Part shown: piece after piece, positions 10,481 to 22,121 of the stretch | How the letters are laid out: each line of letters opens with the position of its first letter | Numbering within the stretch: the first letter of the stretch is position 1 | Assembly (NCBI GenBank): GCA_907165135.1 | Contig: OU015568.1 | Span: forward strand, 938,501 to 1,002,500 | Length of the DNA stretch: 64,000 bases | Origin: Oikopleura dioica | Lineage: Eukaryota; Chordata; Appendicularia; Copelata; Oikopleuridae | Direction of reading: 5' to 3' | Program-made: the position numbers and the translations under genes | Notes under the pieces: model-generated | Seen by the model: only the letters and a program-made list of their open reading frames with translations | Told to the model about the DNA's origin: nothing | Database searches by the model: none

Positions 10481-12577
10481 GCTGTGAAAATCACAACCTA
10501 AAATTAACCACTGAAGGCCTCAAAACCGACAACCAAAAGTCCAAAACCCTCCTCAATTCCTCCACAACCATCAACTGGGCGGACGTTGTCGGCCTCGAAA
10601 TAAAATTCGCCGTCTACGAAAAATTCGAAAAGACGTACCTCTGCCTCTCGATCTTTGGAGCCGCGCTGGGGATTCTGACAGTGAATTGCTCGCTGGTTCA
10701 GTTTTTGGACTCGGCGAATTTTTTCAGCCGGCTGAACTCGTTCCAGATTGAGACGGAGGAAATGATCACGGCGGGAGAATTGCTGAATGAGACGAAATCC
10801 CTGCTTGATTATATTAAATTAACGACGCCTTTGAATCAACGCACTGCCGAAATTACTCTTAGGCAAATTGGGTCAGACTTATCTCGAAGAATTTTTGATA
10901 TAAAATCGAATTGGGTAATAATATCATTGCTTTCTTTAACGATCTATTTTACTCAAGACAGCTTTAAATTTAAAATGACCCTCAAAAGCCAAATCTCAAA
11001 AACACTCGCTCCTGCTCTTCCAAAAATCGACCCCAGAACTCTTCTCGATCTTTTGGACCCTCTTTTCGATCTGACATTGCCAACACCCATTTTTCTGCAA
11101 TTCCTCGCCCAGAACATCGAAGACCTTCCTCCCAACAAAACGCTTTACAAAAACATCCTCATCGCGGGAATCAAGAAAACTGGCGGGCTCGACGAAGGAA
11201 CGGAATCAAACGAGTTTTTCCGCTGTTTTTTGAAGATGAAGGTCAAGAGCCCAGTTGGCTTGCCCGACATTGAAGAACTCTTTGAAGGTATTTTCAATAA
11301 TAATCAACTAGTCGATAAACTAATTGATTAAATTCAGAGGTGCATGGTCCGGCATACAACTCGCCGCAGAAACGCTCGATATTCAACTTGACAGCGTTTC
11401 TAACCCGGCGAATCGACCTTTCATATGGACTTTACGACTCGGCGCTAATAAGCCAATATTTAGATATGCTTAGACTCGCGGCTAAATACAGGAATTGTTC
11501 AATAAAACGAGCATTTCGATTCATTATGGTTTGGAAATGCGACATGGCAAATGTCTAGTAGACATTTTCATAGACATATTGTCTCTCAGACACTATTAAA
11601 ACTTTTCAAAATGTTCAAACTCAATTAACTGTAATTTTTTTCGGAAATAACAATCAAAATCGTTAAATATTAATAGATTGTCTTAATAGATTGCGAGACT
11701 GTCTACTAGACATCATGAAATGCTGTTAAATGAGGTGGTGTCTGGAACCGACAACTAAAGTTCGAAAATTTTCCGTAGGCGGCTTCTCGGCTGCTGATTG
11801 GCCGGTTCGCCGAATTTAGGCTTCTGATTGGCTGAAAATTTTCACTCATAATTTGTCGACATTTTTTTGTCGTTTCCGGACACCACCCTTTTTATAAATG
11901 AGGAAAAACTGTTTTTGCCCTCTATTGAACAGTAATTAAAGTGATTGGCGCGTGACAGTAGCAGGGGTAGTAGGAAAAACCGCTTTTCCGGATCACGTGA
12001 CGAATAATCCAGCTTTCTTTACTTTGCTTGCCGCTCTTGTAGATGATGACAGGGCCGATGTTCTTATGGCTATATGCTCGTCCACTTATTTCGAGGTGAG
12101 ATTTGAACGAATTATAAAACGACTTACTAACGAATTCTAAAAGGTTATCAACAATTCTTCAAAAAAGCTTTTTGTGACGACGGCAATCAAGTTTTTTCTA
12201 TCGAAAGCTGACAACCGATCATTTCTCAGGTACGTTTCTTAAATATTTGATTCTCGACAATTTTTTGAAGAAAATGTCTCCGACGACATCTGGATCTCTT
12301 GACAAATGAGTATTTGGCGAATCGAACTGATGATTTTGCAGCAATGATGCGAAAAATCTTCATAATCGGGTTAAAAAGCGAAGTGCACAAAAATCGTGTT
12401 CATGAAATGCTCCTGCTTTTTCCGAAAAATGACCCGGTCAAGGTACTCTTTTGGAAGTTTTCAGAAGAAAACGAGTTAAGATGGATATTGAAAACTGGCT
12501 GGAGAAGTCGAAAAAGCAAAGTGTCTCGAAACTTGTTCTGCCAAATATGTCAACAGATGCTTGTTTGGACTCGGTGA
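10481..12577 (+). CDS. Hypothetical protein with a hydrophobic segment and helical repeats
   Basis: The first clear exon follows the acceptor TTCCGCAG at 10480, so the start codon lies upstream and is not identified. The frame runs through LCLSIFGAALGILTVNCSLV (a possible membrane segment) and a long helical region. It continues through KIDPRTLLDLLDPLFDLTLP, SIFNLTAFLTRRIDLSYGLY, AFFTLLAALVDDDRADVLMA and LRRHLDLLTNEYLANRTDDF, joined by short GT-AG introns. The alternating Leu-rich helices suggest ARM/HEAT-type repeats, but no family is recognised. An intron of about 400 nt (11560-11950) contains a MITE. The 3' end is unclear: the frame stays open to 12577, overlapping the LRR gene, or it stops at 12477 if the 22-nt GTACTC...TTTCAG segment is removed. 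Confidence 0.45.
11734..11887. repeat. Short MITE with CCAAT-type core, copy A of three
   Basis: The ends GGTGGTGTCTGGAA and TTCCGGACACCACC are inverted repeats. The interior has TTGTCGA motifs and two GATTGGC (CCAAT) boxes. Related copies lie at about 35683-35841 and 59339-59477. It occupies a large intron of the surrounding gene. Confidence 0.65.
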
Positions 12578-13038
12578 TGCTGAACTTGGATGGATTCAGG
12601 GATGTGAAAGAATTTCAAGCGCCATTTTCTAACTGTAAGTTTTCTCTCAATCCTAGCCGTAGCTGTATTTTCTCAAGTGACAAGTAACTCAACGAGTCAC
12701 CTAATACTACTGCCAAATCTTCAAATTGTGAATCTCGCCCATACAAAAATTTGCGACGAAGGCCTGACCCAACTTTCTGAACTCTGTGATCTCCAAGAAT
12801 TAGATCTCTCGGAAACAAAAGTGACCGACTTTGGCGTCAAGCATCTTTTATCAATGAGCTCGCTGACGAGATTGAGCTTGACGAGCACGAAAGTTAGGAA
12901 CGGACAGAAAAAAAAAACAGAAAAATTAATTAAAATAGGGGATCAAATATTTGTCCAATTATAAGCTCTTCGATGAGAGATAAATTAAAGACAATGCCAA
13001 AGCTGAAATTTCTCCAAGATGATTATACTTATGGATAG
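12481..13038 (+). CDS. Short leucine-rich-repeat protein
   Basis: ATG 12481 begins MDIENWLEKSKKQSVSKLVL. LRRs follow: LPNLQIVNLAHTKICDEGL, LCDLQELDLSETKVTDFGVK and MSSLTRLSLTSTKV, with the LxxLxLxxTxxxxxG spacing of the cysteine-containing/RI-like type. The last exon (SSSMRDKLKTMPKLKFLQDD) is reached only if the 41-nt segment 12898-12938, which begins GA and ends AG, is spliced out. The canonical GTTAGG donor three codons earlier gives a different short tail. The start lies one base after a TAA in one reading of the upstream gene (TTAAGATGG) and is preceded by TTTTCAG, so an operon with trans-splicing is possible. AATAAA lies at about 13079. Confidence 0.6.
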
Positions 13039-13173
13039 AAGCTTCTTTCTTCATAGGTTCTTTTTTCTGTTTATCTTCAATAAAATATTCTGACAAAAAC
13101 AGCTCGCAAGTCTGATTTGATCATATTTTTATTTGAATATTGAATATACAGGGAAGAGATATTTTCAGTCCGT

Positions 13174-15416
13174 TTATGATTTCGGATCAATTACGATTTC
13201 TCCTTGAAAGTTGTTCGTTGGTGTTCCATCCTTAAAATTCGCTTAAGAAAATGAACGATGCATTATTCATACCAGATGAGTTTCTCGTTTTAGGTCCAAA
13301 TTTGGTATTTTTTGTGGTTCCAAGATGCTTTTATTTTCTTTGGGTGGAATTGGTGGGGGCTTGTCGGGATCGGCTTCGTCGATTTCTGGCGCGGGCATGA
13401 GACTTGGGATGAGAGCACTACCAGTTCGCTTTTCAAAAAGTAAATCGTCATTCTTTTGTGAGAGGGAATTAAGGGCGTCGTTGTAGTTTTGAATTTCTGA
13501 AGGTTTTTTGACCTCGGGATCGTGTGGGACGACTTGGTTCATTTCTCGGATCTCGTCATATCTAGATTGGGATGAAGGGGGTTCTAGAGAAGGAAACAAA
13601 CGTAATCGGCGTAGCTGGAGTTGCATTAGTCGCTTCTGGTCGAGATCGTTGAGGCCTTGGGGGAGTTCTAGCGCCGTTGAATTGAGAAACGATTCCAGCA
13701 CTCCAATAAGCTCCTCGATGATCCGAGCTCGGGGCTGATTCTTCCCGCATTGTCGGCAATCTGTGATCTGTTATTGTCGATGCCTAAAAGAAGATAAAGA
13801 AAGAATATATCAGGGAGGACTTACAGTGATAGTTTCTTGGTAGCCATTTTCAGGAAATGTGTTGGACATTTCGTTTTCTGTCTGAAAATGGTCCAGTTGA
13901 TCGGGATATGGAAGGGCGTTGACGGTTTTTTCGGAAGTGCTAGATTTTTGAGATGAGTAAGAGAAAGGGGAGGGCTTTTGTACCTGGCAAAAGGCATGGA
14001 ATTGTCAGGACTTTGGAAGCTCTGGTCGTTGATTTCTTGAGCTTCTGGATCCCACATTGACACTCCTAAAGATTTCTTGAAGAAAAAGAACAAAGAATAA
14101 AAAATCGGCTATCAGTCTAGGAGACATTTTGTCTCGTAGACAAATGTTAAATCTACCCAAGTATGAATATTTTTTAATAAAAAATTCTAGCACCAACAAC
14201 TTTGGAAAATCCAAATTCATTTCAATTAACCTGAGTCGCGTATGAGTTCAAATCGCGCCTTTCCATTTCCATGACGGAAGTGGTGATACGAACCCTGTTT
14301 TTTATCAGGTTCAGTCTTCTCCTTCGCTTGTTTCTTGCTTGTCTTTGGCGGCAGTGCTGGGGGCTTCTCGGGAGTGGGAGATGATTCGGGAGATTTTTGC
14401 TTCTCTGAAGATTTTTCTTTTCCTTCAGCAGCTGGACGAGAACGAGCGCGGACTTTTTTCCCGGACTTTCGGGTTGATCTTCTGCCTCTTCTGTGATGCC
14501 TGTAAGACTCTTCAGAACTAGAACTGTCGGAATCAGGTCGATATCTTCTCGAAGCCCGATTGTCTTCATCAGCACCATCTCGTTCCATTTCCGCCTCATA
14601 CTCCAAGATCTTCCTCGTTATCTGCTCCCTTTTATATTTCCGGTAAAGCCTTAAAAGTAAGTTTAAGCTTTCCAGAAAAGGGATAAGAATAGGATGCGCG
14701 CGGTCAGCACCTTTTCGCGACACATAACGGCGGTTTCACGCTTTTGCTTTTATGTGGCGATGAGTTAAATTCATCTTTTGCCAAAAAATTGGCTTTTTTT
14801 ATTTCGAGGAAGTCGCATTTTTCGACTAAAACGTACCTGTCGCAGTAAACTTGGAGAAGAATGCCGGGAACGATTATGAAGACAAGGAAGATTCCGAATC
14901 CGATGAGGAAATATCCCCAATTCTCCACAAAGAAATATTCGAGATGAATAAAAAGTCGACGAAAGTAATAGTGGAGTGTCGCGGGAATCGGCGCCAGCCC
15001 AGGTGGAGGTGGAGGAACCGTCGGAAAGAGAGTCTCTTCCGGACCCGCATAGTATGTCTCTAGATTACACCACGTAAGGGAGAATCCCGAAAAGACGAAA
15101 AATATTGGCTTTCAAATTTTAAGACTTTTGGACGGAGGAAAAGGTGACCGTCAATATTGTTTGGGAGAAGAATTTGGCAAGCTGCCATGTGATACAAAAA
15201 TCTAAGGGCTTTGCCCGCGGCCAATTCAAGATTTTTTATTCAGGGTTTTTAAGTCTGCGTGATGACGGACCCTTAATTTAGAGGTCGAAGTATGTCAACC
15301 TTTTATTTATTTCAAGACGATCTTATTTCAAGATATGGCTTACGTTCTAGCTCAGTTTCATTAATATAATCCTCTTCTTCAAAATCCACATCTTCTAAGA
15401 CAGTCTCTAAGTCCAT
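13174..15416 (-). CDS. Single-pass membrane protein with Pro-rich SH3-ligand cytoplasmic tail
   Basis: Exon 1 from ATG 15416 is acidic (MDLETVLEDVDFEEEDYINE). A GTAAGC donor leads over about 300 nt to an exon with VPPPPPGLAPIPATLHYYF and the membrane span FLIGFGIFLVFIIVPGILLQ. The tail is basic and Ser-rich (RYRPDSDSSSSEESYRHHRR) and has class II-like SH3 ligands PALPPKTSKK and PPPIPPKENK. A CRQCGKNQPR segment precedes IEELIGVLESFLNS. The end is GEIVIDPKS, with TAA at 13174-13176. Architecture suggests a membrane adaptor for SH3 or WW proteins; no named family is recognised. One exon junction (about 13840-14000) does not keep phase in my reading, so an exon boundary there is wrong or the copy carries an indel. 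Confidence 0.6.
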
Positions 15417-15647
15417 GATTTCTCTAAAATTCAATTTAGAAATATTCTCAAGACAAAAGTTACATAAGAGACATTTTCGTTTAGCGACTAAGGACGTGGC
15501 TGAGGTTGCGCTTGCAAGAACCTTCTCAGCGCGGTGGTGGTGGAGGAGCGTGCACCAATCAGTGAGTTGGAATACAGTGGCGGGAGGTTCCTTGCATTTT
15601 CAATTTCAGATTTTAGATTTTTATTCCGAAAGAACATTTTAGCGAAA

Positions 15648-15794
15648 ATGAAGGAAATCATCATAATTCTGAATTTCGCGAGTTTTCTGTTCATGAATTC
15701 ATTTTCAAAACCAGCAATCAAAAAACGTCATAAAATAATTAACACTCTTCTTCCTACGCTCTCTCACCCCAAAAACCGTAAAGAAAAAATTTAA
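15648..15794 (+). CDS. Putative 48-aa secreted basic peptide
   Basis: ATG 15648 gives a hydrophobic leader (MKEIIIILNFASFLFMNSFS). A short Lys/Arg-rich mature part with KKRHK and HPKNRKEK ends in TAA at 15792. It has no cysteines and no introns. It sits directly upstream of the first GT31 gene on the same strand, and a GTAAAG donor-like site lies inside its last codons, so it could instead be a first exon. Phase does not fit the GT31 frame. Confidence 0.4.
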   Translation: MKEIIIILNFASFLFMNSFSKPAIKKRHKIINTLLPTLSHPKNRKEKI

Positions 15795-15827
15795 TTTCTT
15801 GTGTTATTTTTATTTAAAGAAAAAATG

Positions 15828-17246
15828 AATGGAAAAGAGGATCAAAAACTTCATTCTTATTGAGAATAATTATCGGGACACTCATTATTTCTGTAAGTAA
15901 AACCCGTTCAGATATCCGTTGAAAACAGAAGATGTTAATTTTTCATTTAGCTTATTGGCGCTTATACTTTTCTTTACAAAGAAGCAAACGAATTTATCTC
16001 AAATTCTTTTCCATTCAATTTTCAAAAGGCAATATCTTCTGAAATAAAAGAAGAAGAGGTCTCTTGGAAACTCACACCCGGTCATTTTATCCTTCATTGT
16101 GCAGCTGATGACTGCAAAAAGCACAACTCACTGGACAAAGCAAAAGAACAGTGTTTACAAGATGATTCCTGTTACGGCGTTGTGGGGGATGGGAAATCCT
16201 ACGAACTTAGAATGGGCCCGGAGATCGTGAAAAGCCCGATTAACGAAACCGCATGGGTTTTGAAAATGCAGAGCTGTACCGGAGAAGAGCCCGGTATTTT
16301 TCTCAATCTAACGCTCCTTGAAGAAAATTATTCGATCCTGAAAGGAAGGGCGCGAAAAAGAGCAAATAATCAAAATTGCAATTATCCCGGATTTCCGAAT
16401 GTGAATCGAATCATCAGATTCAATAAAAATCACAAGCCAGTGATAATTCATCAGCCAGAAAAATGCAATTTTGATTCGAAGTTATTGTCGCTTATTTTTG
16501 GAATAAAAACGATGCCAAGAGCGACTTTGGCTCGAGATACTCTGAGAAGAACATGGCTTCAGAAGGATATTTGGAATTGGCTTGGGGTCGAAATCAAGGT
16601 GGTTTTCATCATTGGAAATGACGAGGACCTCAAAGAAGAAGCTGAAAACAACAAGGACATGCTCGTCCTCGACTTTCCGGAAAACCACGACAATCTGCCC
16701 TACAAAGATATCGGCTTCTTGAACTTCGTTAAATCCTCCTGTTCTTCTGTTGAGTACGTCTTCAAGGGCGATGATGATGTCCTTCTTGTCCCTCAAAATC
16801 TCATAACCGAAATTGAGTCTCTGAAAAAATCCGAATTCGAAGCAACTGGATGCCTGAAAAATGCCAACACGAGGCCAATAAGGACGTACAAGAGCAAATA
16901 TTTCGTTCCGACGCAAGTTTATCCCGCAAATGGCTACCCTCCTTATTTTTCCGGCTTTGCCTATCTTACGACAGGATCGTTTTCCGTTAAAATGGCCGAG
17001 GCGATACCCACTGTTCACGTGTTTCCCTTGGACGATGTTTATGTTGGCTCCCTGATTGTGGCTTCAAACCAGACGAGTAAACTGACAAGATCAGACAGCA
17101 TCTGCCGCGGGGTCTGGGCAAGAAGAGCAATTAACAATGACGATTTATGTTCATTGATTAGTTTTACTGTTTCTCACAAAATCACGAATTATCAAAAGAT
17201 GGAACAAACTTTCAATGATCTTATTTCCAATAAACTTGATTGTTGA
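15828..17246 (+). CDS. GT31 beta-1,3-galactosyltransferase-like enzyme, tandem copy 1
   Basis: A type II membrane glycosyltransferase expected in the Golgi. The catalytic part shows LIFGIKTMPRATLARDTLRR with RTWLQ, the donor-binding FKGDDDVLLVPQ (DxD-type), YPPYFSGFAYLTTGSF and PLDDVYVGSL, in the order typical of beta-3-GalT/GlcNAcT enzymes. A stem with CTGEEPG, NLTLLEENY and NETAW N-glycosylation sites precedes it. The main exon runs from 15951 to TGA at 17246 without introns. The membrane segment (LLRIIIGTLIIS joined to LIGAYTFLY) is in a frame with no ATG in exon 1; the visible ATGs at about 15823 and 15827 are out of frame, so the start is lost or lies further upstream. Acceptor and linkage cannot be predicted. 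Copy 2 lies 140 bp downstream. Confidence 0.75.
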
Positions 17247-17386
17247 AACTCGCCTTAATATTTTCCATTGTTGTTCAATGTTATTGCCTAACTCAAAGAG
17301 AATCAACAATAAAATTATTGTTAACGACTTATGACGCAATAATAATTAGACTTTTTTATTTTTTCTAAACAACAACAGTTTTCTCA

Positions 17387-18905
17387 ATGGAAAAAGAGCA
17401 TAAAACATGTTTAAAAAGAGAAAAAATCCTTGGCATAATCGTTTTTATAGTAAGAATTTTTTTATCCGCTATCTTTCAAATTTCAGTTTATCATCGCATA
17501 TATTTTGATATATACAGAAGCGTCAGATGATATTTCAAAATCTGTCTTCGCCAATTTCGAGAGCAAAGAAAGCAACCAGAGTGAAATCAAGGAAGAGCCG
17601 CAGTGGAAGATCATTGAACGTCATTTTATTCAAGGCTGCACAAATGATCATTGCAAAAAACACAGCTCACTTGAAGAAGCGAAAGAAAAGTGCCTTCAGA
17701 ATACTTATTGCTCAGGAGTCGTAGGAGTCAAAAACTGGTTTGAACTTCGCGCCGGACCGGGAATAGTAAAAAGCCCGATAAACGAAACATCTTGGCTCCT
17801 GAAAACAACTTCATGTAATGGAGATGAGAATGGTATATTTCTAAATCTGACGCTTCTGGAAGAAAATTATCCGCCATTGAAAGGGCTAAGTAAAAAGAGA
17901 GTAAATACGCAAAACTGTATCTACCCAGGTACCAAATCTCTTTGATGAAGGGCCTTGTGATGTTATTAAGGGTATCCAAATGTAAATAACATGATGCGAT
18001 TCAATCCTCAAATGAAACTGTCCGTCATTCATCAACCTGATATATGCAGTTTTAGTTCATCTTCAGTTTCAACATCTTTGATTTTCGGAATAAAATCAAT
18101 GCCAGGATCGACTTTGGCGAGAGAAACTTTGAGGAAAACATGGTTGCAGAGCGATATTTGGAAATGGCTCGGAATCAAAATCAAGGTGAAGCGAAAAAGA
18201 GAATATTTTGTTTTTCCTTGAACAAATTTATAAAAAAGTTGTTAAGGTTGTGTTTATCGTTGGCAATGATATTGATCTCTATGAGGAAGCTGAAATCAAC
18301 AAGGACCTCCTCGTCCTCGACTTCAAGGAAAGTCTTTATACCCTCCCATTCAAAGACATTGGCTTCCTGAAATTCATTCAATCCTCCTGCTCATCAGTCG
18401 ATTACGTCTTCAAGGGCGACGATGACATTCTTCTCTTACCGCAAAATCTAAAATCAGAACTGGAAGAGCTAATGAGCTCTGACTTTGAAGCAATTGGATG
18501 CCTGCGAAAACCAAACACGCCTCCGATCCGAAAATTAACAAGCAAGTATTTCATTCCAAAGCAAGTCTATCCTGGCACCGCTTATCCGGCTTATTTTTCT
18601 GGCCTTGCTTATCTGACAACTGGGAATTTTTCCTTGAAAATGGCCGATGCTATTTCTTCTGTACCAGTTCTCCCGTACGACGATGTCTACGTCGGGTCCC
18701 TTATTGCTGCATCTAACCAAACCGATAAGTTGACCACTTCGATAAGCATTTGCTGTGGCGTTTGGGCAAGTTCTGCTATCTACAAGAATGATCTGTGTAG
18801 CAAGGTCTAACAGTTGCTCACAAAATCACCAACAACAGAAAAATGGAAGAAACTTACAATCATCTTATTTCAAAAAAGATGAAAAGCGAAATCGATCAAT
18901 TGAGG
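17387..18905 (+). CDS. GT31 beta-1,3-galactosyltransferase-like enzyme, tandem copy 2
   Basis: ATG 17387 starts MEKEHKTCLKREKILGIIVF. A GT-AG intron splits the membrane span (IVFI/FIIAYILIY). The stem has a Cys-rich patch (CTNDHCKKHSS, CLQNTYC). The catalytic domain carries SLIFGIKSMPGSTLARETLR, FKGDDDILLLPQ, YPAYFSGLAYLTTGNF and LPYDDVYVGSL, and is clearly paralogous to copy 1. Two introns absent from copy 1 interrupt it: 17929-17970 (42 nt) and 18186-18246 (61 nt). The frame stops at 18808-18810 just after NDLCSKV. The next bases still encode copy 1's tail in another frame (TVAHKITNNRKMEETYNHLI), so a 1-2 nt indel has cut about 30 residues. The catalytic core is intact and the enzyme is probably functional. 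Confidence 0.78.
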
Positions 18906-19413
18906 TAAATTTCAAAATTTAGGAAAAATTCCGTATCTTTCAATGATTTTTAGTTGGAATGGAAATAAGAATAAGATATCTTGGGATGAAGCTTGAAAAA
19001 AGAATATAGAAAAATTCATTATCTTTGAAAATTGTCTTTGAATAAATCGTAAAATAAAAAAAGGAAAACTCAAGAAAATTATTTGATCAGCTGCTCGAGT
19101 TGAGCCATATCAGCTGTTCCATGAAGCTCAAAAGCAGCGCCCCCTTCCGGCTACTGGATTAGCACTGGCCCTTAGCTTGTGGCTCGGGCTGACGAGGCGA
19201 TAGGTTGTGAGTTTTTGAGGTGGAAATTTCACAAATTTGCGCCGCAAACGCGTTAACTTGAGAGAATTCGCCGCGTAATTTGGCGCCAACTTTGGAAGAT
19301 ACCTTCCCGCCTCAAGTGTCGATCTGCTTTACAACCGCGGTGACTATATAAAAGAAGGATTCTTCTGTTTCGACTTCGTTAAAAGGACGATTAATTGTTC
19401 GTTTCTTGGGATC
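18906..19413. other. intergenic, presumed T-box promoter region
   Basis: No gene is seen. A GC-richer block at 19135-19340 ends in GACTATATAAAAG (about 19340), a TATA-like element about 70 bp before the T-box ATG. Confidence 0.4.
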
Positions 19414-21928
19414 ATGGAAAGGGAACATGATGATAATTCAAAAGACAATGTTGAATTTGATAAGGTAGAAACTCATCGCAAAATCGAATAAATTTTAATA
19501 CAAAAACGATCGAAATTTTCTTGATTTCCTCAGTTTTTCAATGTTTTTCAATCAAAAAATATCGATAATAATCAAAATTGTAGGAGATTGAGTATTCCAT
19601 TGCGCCAGTAAGCTACAAAGTAGAAAGTATCACGAAAAAAGAGTGGTCAGACCAGGTAATTATCACCTCATCAATTCAACTTATCCCTTGCAATCATCAG
19701 GGCTCTTCCGATTCACCAGGTCAGGATCATCATCCAGGGCCCCACCACCATCAAGAAAATCATCATCAGCAGCGTCAGCAACAGTATGAAGAAGAATATG
19801 CTGAGCACGGAAAAGACACTAGATATGAAGAAGTTCCATCGACTTCTAGCGTTGATGGCGCCTATTCAACTCTGTACTCAACTTCAAGCTCTGATGTTGG
19901 ATTGGTTGCCGTTGAAAGCGGAGTTTATCCAGTCATGGCGGAAGAAAGCAGTTTTGAATCGCATAATCAGCGCGGGAGTTCTAGTGTCTATCAGGTAGAA
20001 AAATGTCCCTACCCTTGTTGTACTCTGCTTTTTTCAGGAAGGATCAGTCGTAACACCCCTTGGAGATTCCTCCGAGCTTCATTCTCCCGTCCACTTCGAT
20101 GTCGAGAACTACCCCCAAGATGTTATGCAACCGGCAATGATGACTCTCGAATCAACTTCTCGTCCGGAGCCAACTCGTGAGCGAAGCAACACCGGCAACC
20201 GAGACGAGAACGTTTCTAAAGCAGAAACCGAAGAACTCAATTCTACACCAACGGCTCATCCAGACATCCGTCTCCAGGAAGTCTTGAAGAACTCGATCGA
20301 ACAGCCAATCAAAAATGGAATTTGTGTACAACTGAATGGGCAGCAGCTATGGAGGACATTCTATGATTTGGGTACTGAAATGATTATTACAAAGGTACTG
20401 CTTTTCTCATAAATGTCTTCTTCTTATAATTTAAAGGTTGGTCGACGAATGTTTCCAGCAATCCGAGTAAAAGTAAAGGGCCTTAAACCAAATAGAAAAT
20501 ACATCATGGCTTTGGACATCGAAGCAGTGGATGACAACAGATATCGCTACGTCTATCACTCCTCGAAGGTAAGAGTCTTTTGACCAAAAAGGCAGAATGG
20601 TAAATTTTTTATCTAAAGTCTGAATTCAAGTGGATGGTGGCCGGCACCGCTGACAATCCAGTCCCGCCGAGGGTTTATATTCATCCTGAGAGTCCGCAGA
20701 CGGGTGATAGCTGGATGAGGTAAGATCGATTCTCCAGACAAAAAAATGAGTCGTTTATAGGCAGAATTCCCTTGTCAGTTTCGATAAGCTGAAATTGACT
20801 AACAACGAAAATGATACACATGGACATATGATTCTTCATTCTATGCATAAATATCAGCCACGAATCCACATCATCGAGGTTGGGTTCAAATAAAAGGAAA
20901 AACCGGTAAACGAGTTCAGATATTGGATGAAAACGTACAACCAAACCTGAATTTCCAACAGCGAATCGACACCGAAGCACCTGGAGTTACAACTTTTGTC
21001 TTTCCAGAAACACAGTTCATCACAGTAACCGCTTATCAAAACCAGCAAATCACGAGGCTGAAGATTGATCGAAACCCATTTGCGAAAGGATTCAGGAATT
21101 CGGGGCGGAATAACAAAGCGCAATATGATCAGAATGCTGCTCCTCTTCCAGGTTCTAGAATTTTCGAAATACAAAGTTTACTTTTCTTAAGGGACTTACG
21201 CACATCATGCAGCGAGTAGACTAGCCTACCAATCGTCATCAACTGGCGGCAAAGCAGCTCAAGACTACACCCAAAGTAAGCTTTCATACCAAACATTTCT
21301 CATATTCTCTTAGGTACAATGACGACTCCAGTAACATGGACTCAATCCGCTGTCCCCCATCAAGCAGTCTACCCCTCTGATCTTTCTTCTCATCGAAAAT
21401 ACACGCATCATCACCCCGCCCATCAATATCCTTCAATTCAGGTACCTCCAAACATACCTCCCCAATCTCCATTTATTTCTAGAGCCTCTCATCAAATATT
21501 CAACTGGCATATGCTGACCCTCGATACCCAGAAACTTATTCTGGCTATACTCTTCCAACTCCCGCAGTTGGCCTCCAGGTCCGAACTCCTTCCTCGAGCC
21601 CCTCTCATATTTATTTTAGGAAGACAAACAACTGGAAGTAACAGTCCTTCACCAAGGTGCTTTTCGATCAAGTGGCTCGAGTCCAGCCATTCATCATCCT
21701 CATTCACATCCTCGACAAAGTGCAAAAGTAAATTTTCAACAAACAAAAAATTATGATGAACCCTTTTTCTAGCGCCATCTAACTCAATTACCATCAGTTT
21801 CGGACCACTACTGCAAGGAACCAAGATACGAGGAGGAATACCCGAGTCAAGACTCGCCGACCATTCAGCCAACAGATCCTTCTTCGCATCTCCACACGCC
21901 CCAGACGCACTTGTATTTCAGCCAGTAG
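19414..21928 (+). CDS. T-box transcription factor, Tbx6/16-like
   Basis: A DNA-binding developmental regulator. After an acidic, His/Gln-rich N-terminus ([14 protein letters not shown]) the T-domain opens with [20 protein letters not shown] and [15 protein letters not shown]. It continues through [52 protein letters not shown] and [20 protein letters not shown]. It closes with [17 protein letters not shown], the GFRxSGRN end being typical of Tbx6/16. Introns are short; one of 43 nt follows PRIHIIE. The C-terminal part is His/Pro/Ser/Gln-rich ([16 protein letters not shown]) and ends [11 protein letters not shown] with TAG at 21926. AATAAA follows at 21967. Subfamily placement rests on remembered family patterns and needs a tree. 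Confidence 0.88.
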
Positions 21929-21966
21929 CGAAATCATTAATTGTGAATATTTATTTAAATCTATTC

Positions 21967-21972
21967 AATAAA
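21967..21972 (+). terminator. Polyadenylation signal of the T-box gene
   Basis: AATAAA lies 39 bases after the stop codon, the only canonical hexamer before the next gene. Confidence 0.65.
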
Positions 21973-22121
21973 TCTAAATGCAATCGAGACAGCGTTCTGG
22001 AACAAATGTTCCAAGTGTCGAGTCAACAGATGATTCCAAAGCTGTTTATTTTGGATCAATTATATATTTCCAGATGAGCATATAAGCAAATCATCTCTCA
22101 ATTCAACGCTAATCTAAAAGA

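Noticed and set aside
14226-14599. Second minus-strand frame (125 residues) over the Ser/Arg-rich exon
   Set aside because: Overlaps the better-supported frame of the single-pass membrane protein and lacks splice continuity.
19135-19230. GC-rich patch considered as a tRNA or other structured RNA
   Set aside because: No cloverleaf with A- and B-box motifs could be drawn.
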